NCBI GenBank assembly: GCA_035258605.1
Contig: DATFXD010000316.1
Location: forward strand, 1-12,862
DNA length: 12,862 bases
Source of the DNA: AWTP1-13 sp035258605
GTDB lineage: Bacteria; Pseudomonadota; Alphaproteobacteria; Rhizobiales; Hyphomicrobiaceae
Direction: 5' to 3'
Below, in pieces: positions 9,301 through 12,862 of this stretch. A program made the position numbers and the translations under genes. A model generated the notes under the pieces. The model had not been told where the DNA came from. It ran no database searches and saw only the letters and a list, made by a program, of their open reading frames with translations. Position 1 is the first letter of the stretch; each line of letters opens with the position of its first letter.

Positions 9301-10551
9301 ATGGCGAAGAACGCGGCCAAGCCGTCACCATTTGCGCCGGCTCGGTTGCCAGCGCTTCCGGTCCTGGACGGCGTGCGGTTGGCGGCTTGCGAGGCCGGTA
9401 TCCGCTACCAAGGGCGCACCGATTTGATGGTTGCGGTGATGGATCCTGGTACGGTGGCGGCCGGGGTACTGACCCGCTCCAAGACCTGTTCGGCGCCGGT
9501 GGTGTGGTGCCGGCGTAACCTCGAACACGGTCGCGCGCGTGCGCTGGTCGTCAATTCCGGCAATGCCAACGCCTTTACCGGGGCTAAGGGCAGCGAGGCC
9601 ACCCGCCTGACGGCCGAGGTTTTGGGCAAGGCCGCGGGCTGCCCGTCCGATGAGGTCTACGTGGCCTCGACCGGCGTAATCGGCGAGCCGCTTGCTGCGG
9701 AGAAGTTCACCCATCTCCTCGACGGCCTGGTCGCGACCGCAACCGCCGACGCCTTCGAGATCGGCGCGCGGGCCATCATGACCACCGATACCTACCCAAA
9801 ACTTGCAACGCGATCGGCCGAAATCGGCGGCGTTGCCGTGAGCATCAACGGCTTCTGCAAGGGCGCCGGCATGATCGCTCCCGACATGGCAACCATGCTG
9901 TGTTTCATCTTTACCGACGCGGCAATCACCCAGACGGCGCTGCAAAGTGTGCTTACGAGCCACGTGCGCACGACCTTCAACTGCATGACCATCGATGGCG
10001 ATACCTCAACCAGCGATACCTGTTTGCTGTTCGCAACGGGAGCGGCGGCAAAGCGCGGCCAGCCGGCCATCGTCGCTGCGCACGATCCTCGCCTTGCCGC
10101 GTTCGCCGCCGCGCTGCATGATCTGTTGCGCGATCTTGCCATCCAGGTCGCAAAGGATGGCGAGGGTCTCTCCAAGTTCGTCACCATTGAGATCGCCGGC
10201 GCGGAGAGCTGGGAGGCGGCGCGCCGGATCGCGCTGGCGTGCGCCAATTCTCCGATCCTCAAGGCCGCCATTTTCGGCGAGGACCCCAACTGGGGCCGCG
10301 TTGTCATGGCGATTGGCAAGTCGGGAGAGGCGGCCGATCGCGACAAGCTCTCGATCCACTTTGGTCCCCACGAGGTCGCGCGCAATGGCGAGCGGTCTCC
10401 CGAGTACGTCGAAGCGGTGGTGGCCGACTACATGAAAAATCGGGAGATCGTCATTCGCGCCGACGTTGGCGTCGGCACCGCAGCGGCAACGGTTTGGACC
10501 TGCGATCTGACGCACGATTATATCGCCATTAACGCCGACTATCGCAGCTAG
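9301..10551 (+). CDS. argJ: Glutamate N-acetyltransferase ArgJ (ornithine acetyltransferase)
   Basis: Transfers the acetyl group of N-acetylornithine to glutamate, recycling acetyl in cytosolic arginine synthesis. Some members also use acetyl-CoA, which the sequence cannot settle. 416 residues, usual for the family. The self-cleavage site is in GMIAPDMATML: the chain splits before Thr198, which becomes the N-terminal nucleophile of the beta subunit. Other family blocks are VVNSGNANAFTG (83-94), VASTGVIGEPL (121-131), TFNCMTIDGDTSTSDT (225-240), GEGLSKFVTIEI (288-299), FGEDPNWGRV (325-334) and the C-terminal CDLTHDYIAINADYRS. GGAGAG (9291-9296) stands 4 nt before the ATG. The gene lies 45 bp behind the parvulin gene. 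A weak hairpin without a T run (10551-10570) overlaps the end of the stop codon, so readthrough toward mutT is possible. Confidence 0.97.
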   Translation: MAKNAAKPSPFAPARLPALPVLDGVRLAACEAGIRYQGRTDLMVAVMDPGTVAAGVLTRSKTCSAPVVWCRRNLEHGRARALVVNSGNANAFTGAKGSEATRLTAEVLGKAAGCPSDEVYVASTGVIGEPLAAEKFTHLLDGLVATATADAFEIGARAIMTTDTYPKLATRSAEIGGVAVSINGFCKGAGMIAPDMATMLCFIFTDAAITQTALQSVLTSHVRTTFNCMTIDGDTSTSDTCLLFATGAAAKRGQPAIVAAHDPRLAAFAAALHDLLRDLAIQVAKDGEGLSKFVTIEIAGAESWEAARRIALACANSPILKAAIFGEDPNWGRVVMAIGKSGEAADRDKLSIHFGPHEVARNGERSPEYVEAVVADYMKNREIVIRADVGVGTAAATVWTCDLTHDYIAINADYRS

Positions 10552-10770
10552 GCCCGCCGATTGCCGGGCCAGCGTCCGCCTGCAGAAGTGGGCGCGCGCG
10601 GGGGCCGTCGGGCCAGCAGGAGACGAGATGGCCGTTGCTGAACCCGCCCACCGCCGGTCGACCCGAGGCGGTCGTGCCACAATGGGCGGTGCGCCATGTC
10701 CCGAACTGCCAATCGTTAACGTGGCTTTTTGCCGAACCATCAACATCTCGCCCGAACCCTGGACGCAAGC
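10552..10770. other. Gap between argJ and mutT with a possible small overlapping frame
   Basis: 219 bp. A 60-codon frame starts at ATG 10628 behind a good AGGAGA (10618-10623) and ends at 10810, overlapping the first 40 nt of mutT in another frame. Its product (MAVAEPAHRRSTRGG...) matches nothing I know and its composition is not convincing. It may be a leader that couples translation to mutT, whose own ribosome site is weak, or it may be chance. Confidence 0.25.
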
Positions 10771-11175
10771 ATGGGCTTGGACATTCTGCTGGTCGTTGCC
10801 TGCGCGCTGATCGACGCCGACGGGCGCGTGCTGCTGGCCAAACGGCCGCCGGGACGGCCGCTGGCGGGGCTATGGGAGTTCCCAGGCGGCAAGGTCGAGC
10901 CGGGCGAGACACCCGAGGCGGCCCTAATCCGCGAGCTCAAGGAAGAGCTTGGGATCACAGTAGACCCGAAATGCCTGGCCGCATTCACCTTCGCCAGTCA
11001 CAGCTACGAGGCGTTTCACCTGCTGATGCCGCTCTATGTGTGCCGCAAGTGGGAGGGGATGGTGACGGCGCAACAAGGACAAGAGCTCGTCTGGGTTCGC
11101 GCCAAGCGACTTGCCGACTATGCCATGCCGCCGGCGGATGAGCCGCTGAAGGCAATGCTTCGCGATCTGTTGTGA
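10771..11175 (+). CDS. mutT: Nudix hydrolase MutT, 8-oxo-dGTP diphosphatase
   Basis: Hydrolyses oxidised dGTP to the monophosphate and so prevents A:T to C:G mutations. 134 residues, close to E. coli MutT (129). The Nudix box is complete: Gly40, Glu46, then REL (54-56), Glu58, Glu59 and Gly61 in GGKVEPGETPEAALIRELKEELGI. The first strand LDILLVVACALIDADGRVLLAKRP and the following GRPLAGLWEFPGG are as in MutT rather than other Nudix branches. ATG 10771 is chosen over an in-frame TTG at 10729, because the family begins at this strand and the TTG extension is not conserved in type. Only a weak TGGA precedes the ATG. It lies 219 bp after argJ on the same strand, as often in alphaproteobacteria, so it may belong to the argJ unit. 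The exact Nudix substrate is an inference from sequence class. Confidence 0.9.
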   Translation: MGLDILLVVACALIDADGRVLLAKRPPGRPLAGLWEFPGGKVEPGETPEAALIRELKEELGITVDPKCLAAFTFASHSYEAFHLLMPLYVCRKWEGMVTAQQGQELVWVRAKRLADYAMPPADEPLKAMLRDLL

Positions 11176-11454
11176 GCGCCAGGCGGGGGCGGCCGCCGGG
11201 ACTTTCGCTAGGCCGTGAGCGCCATGGTACGTGAGGGCTGCCGCCGGATCGCGGTGCCCTGCGGGGCGCTCTGCCGCTGCCAGGCGCCGGGCGCGCGATC
11301 CGGCTGAAGCACTGTCTGGTAGCCCGGCTGTGAGGCATTCATTGCCGTGCCGGGAGACAGGGCCGGCATACCGCTCGGTACAACGAGCCGCAGCTACGCG
11401 AAGACGAGCGGCAGAAGCACCGCCCCAACGCGCGGGAGCGTTCGCGCTATGGGG
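11176..11454. other. Convergent intergenic region with a long inverted repeat
   Basis: 279 bp between the stops of mutT and the methyltransferase. No gene is seen. It contains an 11-bp perfect inverted repeat GCCGGATCGCG (11243-11253) / CGCGATCCGGC (11294-11304) around a 40-nt GC-rich loop, and a small 5-bp hairpin GCTCG/CGAGC near 11373-11388. Neither is followed by a clear T run, so these are not convincing intrinsic terminators. Confidence 0.4.
11243..11304. repeat. 11-bp perfect inverted repeat
   Basis: Arms GCCGGATCGCG at 11243-11253 and CGCGATCCGGC at 11294-11304 are exact reverse complements, separated by 40 nt. The loop itself contains GCCC-TGC-GGGC-like pairing (11256-11266). It lies between two convergent genes, where it could form an RNA stem on either transcript. 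Confidence 0.65.
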
Positions 11455-12360
11455 CTAGTCCGTTGCCCGGCCGATGGCCGATCGCTCATGGGTGTTAAGC
11501 GCCTCGGCAAGCCGCATTTTGGCCGATCCCGGCCGCAACGGCTGCTGCTGATTTTGGTGCGGTGCCCAGCCCGTCAGGGTGACGATTTCGAACGTCGCGG
11601 GCACGCGCCCGTTCGGCAAGGCGTAACGCTCGCTGTAGAGCTCAAGGGCCCGCGCCAAGGTCTGCCGGCGCAGCGGTTTACGGGCGCGGGCGCGCAGCGC
11701 ATTAGCAACGCCGACGGCCCTGAGCTCGCGCATCAGCGCCAGGGGATCGGGGTAGGTCACGGTGATGCTGTAGGCATCCGCCACGGGCAAGGCGAAACCA
11801 GCCCGTGGCAACAGCGCGCCCAAGTCTCGGACGTCGGCGAATGGGGCAACACGCGGGCTGACGCCGCCTTCAACCTCCTCCTCGGCGAGCAGCAGCGCGG
11901 TGCGCAATTCGAACAGCGTATCTCCACCCAAGAGCGCGGCCAGCAACAGCCCGTCTGGTTTCAAAGCATGGCGAATCTGCAGCAAAGTGCCGGGCAGGTC
12001 GTTGACGAGCTGAAGCGCCAGCGCGGATGCCACCAGGTCGAGGGACTGACTGCGAAAGGGCAAGGCTTCCTCATCGGCCTGCACCCGCAGGCCCGGGCAC
12101 TGGCGGACAAGCTCGGCGACGGGTTCCAGATGGATCACGGTTTCGACGCCCGGAAGCGATCGCAGCCGCTCGCCGAGCAGGCCGTGGTGGGCGCCCAGGT
12201 TTAGGGCCACGGCAAACTGCCGGCGCACAATCGCCAGCCGCTCCATCAGGTCATTGGCCACGCTGGCGAGCAGAAAATCGTGCTGATCGGCCGCGGCCGC
12301 GGCCCGATTGCGCCGCCGCCACAGCAGGCGCCGATCAAAAATCTGGCGTGCATCGGTCAC
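11455..12360 (-). CDS. NDUFAF5/BioC-like SAM-dependent methyltransferase
   Basis: 301 residues from a GTG start. It opens with QIFDRRLLWRRRNRAA (6-21), the usual head of the alphaproteobacterial relatives of mitochondrial NDUFAF5. The Rossmann SAM region is about 48-140: motif I FAVALNLGAHHGLL (49-62), acidic end of strand 2 at Glu79, a DEEALPF block (96-102), and ALKPDGLLLAALLGGDTLFELR (132-153). C-terminal family blocks are GVSPRVAPFADVRDLGALLPRAGF (166-189), ATFEIVTLTGWAPH (255-268) and PLRPGSAKMRLAEAL (274-288). NDUFAF5 hydroxylates an arginine of a complex I subunit, so a role in complex I assembly is plausible; a BioC-type biotin role is less likely without bio genes. Motif I has Asn where Asp is usual. 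No good ribosome site precedes the GTG. It converges with mutT, a synteny seen in alphaproteobacteria. Confidence 0.88.
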   Translation of the reverse strand: MTDARQIFDRRLLWRRRNRAAAAADQHDFLLASVANDLMERLAIVRRQFAVALNLGAHHGLLGERLRSLPGVETVIHLEPVAELVRQCPGLRVQADEEALPFRSQSLDLVASALALQLVNDLPGTLLQIRHALKPDGLLLAALLGGDTLFELRTALLLAEEEVEGGVSPRVAPFADVRDLGALLPRAGFALPVADAYSITVTYPDPLALMRELRAVGVANALRARARKPLRRQTLARALELYSERYALPNGRVPATFEIVTLTGWAPHQNQQQPLRPGSAKMRLAEALNTHERSAIGRATD

Positions 12361-12833
12361 CAGCCAAAGCTAGTGGGCGAGGCCGGCAACTGCAATGCGG
12401 CAGCCCTCCACCATTGCGGTCGACCGCGGGTGGGGAGGGACGGGCCCTTGCGTCTCAGCACCGCCGCACCCGGGAAATTGGCGCGGCGCAATTGGCCGGG
12501 GATCATTGGACCCGGCCATGAGCCGGCCGCAACTGCGGACCCGCTCATCCCACGCGGATGGCCGCAACCGAGCCCTTGGCCAAGCGGTCCGGCTCACCCG
12601 GTGCCGGCGCCCGTGCTCACGGTCAGGGCACCCGTCCCCGGCGTCGGCTGATGGCTTCGAGGGCTGCCGCCGGCCATTCCCAGCGGCTTGTGGGCACCCG
12701 ACTTCGGTCCCTGGCGCCCATGCCGGCCCGCTGCCCGCGTAAACCTCGCTCAGGCTTCGGTCATCTGTGGCCTTTGCGCCCAGCGGCCCAAGCCCTACAT
12801 TGGTCGGGCAACGGGAAGGACACGGGCGGTTCC
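12361..12833. other. 473-bp GC-rich region without a recognised gene
   Basis: Lies between the divergent methyltransferase and a possible gene start at 12834. All longer reading frames here have Pro/Arg/Gly-rich composition typical of noncoding high-GC DNA, and none matches a known family. Structures seen: a perfect 12-bp palindrome GCGGTCGACCGC (12416-12427) and a hairpin GGCCGGG/CCCGGCC (12494-12517, loop 10 nt) without a T run. No tRNA or other recognisable RNA was found. Confidence 0.4.
12774..12801 (+). promoter_or_regulatory. Possible promoter for the right-edge gene
   Basis: TTGCGC (12774-12779) and TACATT (12796-12801) with a 16-bp spacer, 32 bp before the ATG at 12834. The layout is nearly identical to the candidate promoter of map at the left end of the window. 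Confidence 0.33.
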
Positions 12834-12862
12834 ATGACCAACCAGACCGCAACCAAGTTCCG
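12834..12862 (+). CDS. Possible 5' end of a plus-strand gene, cut by window edge
   Basis: Only nine complete codons are visible (MTNQTATKF), following an ATG. GGAAGGA (12814-12820) lies 13 nt before it, rather far for a ribosome site, and a promoter-like pair stands at 12774-12801. The product cannot be identified from this. In related alphaproteobacteria the neighbour of this methyltransferase is often comF followed by grxC, so comF is a guess from synteny only. The frame may also be chance. Confidence 0.33.

Noticed and set aside
10729..10770. A 14-codon extension of MutT from TTG 10729
   Set aside because: No ribosome site, and MutT proteins begin at the first beta strand, which follows ATG 10771.
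11347..12204. A 285-codon plus-strand frame over the methyltransferase
   Set aside because: Antisense shadow; family blocks of the methyltransferase are on the minus strand.
12370..12852. A 160-codon minus-strand frame at the right edge
   Set aside because: It needs a TTG start, has Pro/Arg/Gly/Ser-rich composition and no known domain, and opposes the possible promoter and start on the plus strand.

Overview
The window looks like chromosomal DNA of a GC-rich alphaproteobacterium, probably Rhodospirillales-like. Three things point there. The protein sequences have alphaproteobacterial character. SecA ends in a zinc-binding C-tail. The order secA / periplasmic parvulin / argJ / mutT / NDUFAF5-type methyltransferase is, from general knowledge, a recurrent alphaproteobacterial arrangement. 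No mobile element, tRNA, rRNA or CRISPR array is visible.

Left part (1-1761). The 5' part of map (methionine aminopeptidase) runs leftward off the window. Divergent from it are two very short, extremely basic Lys/Arg/Ala-rich genes of 51 and 30 codons. Each has a purine-rich Shine-Dalgarno sequence and is followed by a strong hairpin terminator. They are the most unusual feature here and resemble only the C-terminal tail of histone H1-like proteins.

Middle part (1774-8055), all on the minus strand. Read in transcription order it is secA, a NodU/CmcH-type O-carbamoyltransferase, sdhB and a VOC-fold (glyoxalase-like) protein. sdhB stands without sdhC, sdhD or sdhA. SecA is longer than usual and carries an insertion of about 45-50 residues between two conserved motifs of its second nucleotide-binding domain.

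Right part (8398-12862). Divergent from secA is a plus-strand group: an exported parvulin-type prolyl isomerase, argJ and mutT. A SAM-dependent methyltransferase converges on mutT from the minus strand. At the extreme right edge a promoter-like sequence and a start codon suggest the first nine codons of another plus-strand gene, possibly comF by synteny.

The group is mostly housekeeping: protein export (SecA) and envelope protein folding (parvulin), N-terminal processing (Map), arginine synthesis (ArgJ), nucleotide-pool sanitation (MutT), respiration (SdhB) and probably respiratory-complex assembly (methyltransferase). The carbamoyltransferase and the two basic mini-proteins are the accessory elements. 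Long reading frames antisense to secA, sdhB, the carbamoyltransferase and the methyltransferase are shadows of high-GC codon usage.
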